The notes beneath the pieces were generated by a model. That model saw only the letters and a program-made list of their open reading frames with translations, ran no database searches and had not been told where the DNA came from. DNA of 64,000 nucleotides from Affinundibacterium fentianense (GTDB taxonomy: Bacteria > Pseudomonadota > Gammaproteobacteria > Burkholderiales > Burkholderiaceae_D). The translations under genes and the position numbers were made by a program. The stretch is from positions 372,001-436,000 of the forward strand of contig NZ_JAGSPJ010000001.1 in the NCBI RefSeq assembly GCF_018139545.1. The letters run 5' to 3'. Below are positions 63,970 through 64,000 of the stretch, piece by piece. The first letter of the stretch is position 1. Every line of letters starts with the position of its first letter.

Positions 63970-64000
63970 TTTTATTTCTTAGAGGGGGAAACGCGGGACA

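Overview
This window looks like a chromosomal segment of a betaproteobacterium, order Burkholderiales, most likely Oxalobacteraceae (Undibacterium- or Herminiimonas-like). The basis is gene content and order: trpF-trpB-trpA, ilvB-ilvN-ilvC next to an ECF sigma factor/DUF3619/DUF3106/RDD cluster, DUF3460-scpA-panC, dapA-bamC, rlmE-ftsH-folP-glmM, tandem small cytochromes c beside DUF1841, and several families known mainly from Burkholderiales. The genus is inference. Nearly every base is in housekeeping genes. There is no prophage, insertion sequence, CRISPR array or rRNA operon, and one tRNA.

Layout. 1-6 kb: end of the trp operon (trpA cut by the window edge), isocitrate lyase aceA with a clear promoter and an 18-bp palindromic operator candidate, and a YihY-family membrane protein. 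6-14 kb: a 1020-residue two-domain glycosyltransferase, WrbA-like quinone reductase with DUF2069, a D-lactate/2-hydroxyglutarate-type FAD dehydrogenase, a DUF4124 protein, a MATE exporter and tRNA-Arg(TCT). 14-25 kb: glmM, folP, ftsH, rlmE, yhbY, greA, carB, carA, almost all on the minus strand. 25-30 kb: rnfB/rsxB, nth, a RutE-like nitroreductase, DUF1841, two cytochromes c and a MoxR ATPase. 30-40 kb: ilvBNC on the minus strand with a roughly 310-nt leader, then divergently the sigma factor cluster, a TetR regulator, LOG protein, DUF3460, scpA, panC and a cobalamin-type binding protein. 41-51 kb: slyD, a RoxA/YcfD-like oxygenase, an Ala/Pro-repeat lipoprotein, bamC, dapA, a methyltransferase, an M50 protease, a YciO-like protein, htpX, a PHP phosphoesterase, an SDR protein and an AscD-like reductase. 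52-56 kb: argD-argF-argG. 56-64 kb: ppnP, a CocE-type secreted hydrolase, a small orphan protein, and a phosphopantetheinyl transferase directly downstream of a Pls/PosA-type single-module nonribosomal peptide synthetase.

Two regions stand out. First, between the reductase gene and argD lies what looks like a complete ribosome-mediated attenuator: a 27-codon leader ORF with three consecutive arginine codons, a mutually exclusive 1:2 / 2:3 / 3:4 stem arrangement and a strong intrinsic terminator, ahead of argDFG. Second, the Pls/PosA synthetase (adenylation-carrier-three membrane/left-handed-beta-helix modules) with its own divergent PPTase suggests a locus making a poly- or oligo-amino-acid product; it runs up to the right end of the window.

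Many of the longest reading frames start too early. I moved starts where a Shine-Dalgarno sequence, an ATGA overlap or family alignment supports it: YihY, DUF2069, carA, the nitroreductase, ilvB, DUF3619, the binding protein, the RoxA-like oxygenase, bamC, dapA, the methyltransferase, htpX, the PHP protein, argD and the PPTase.
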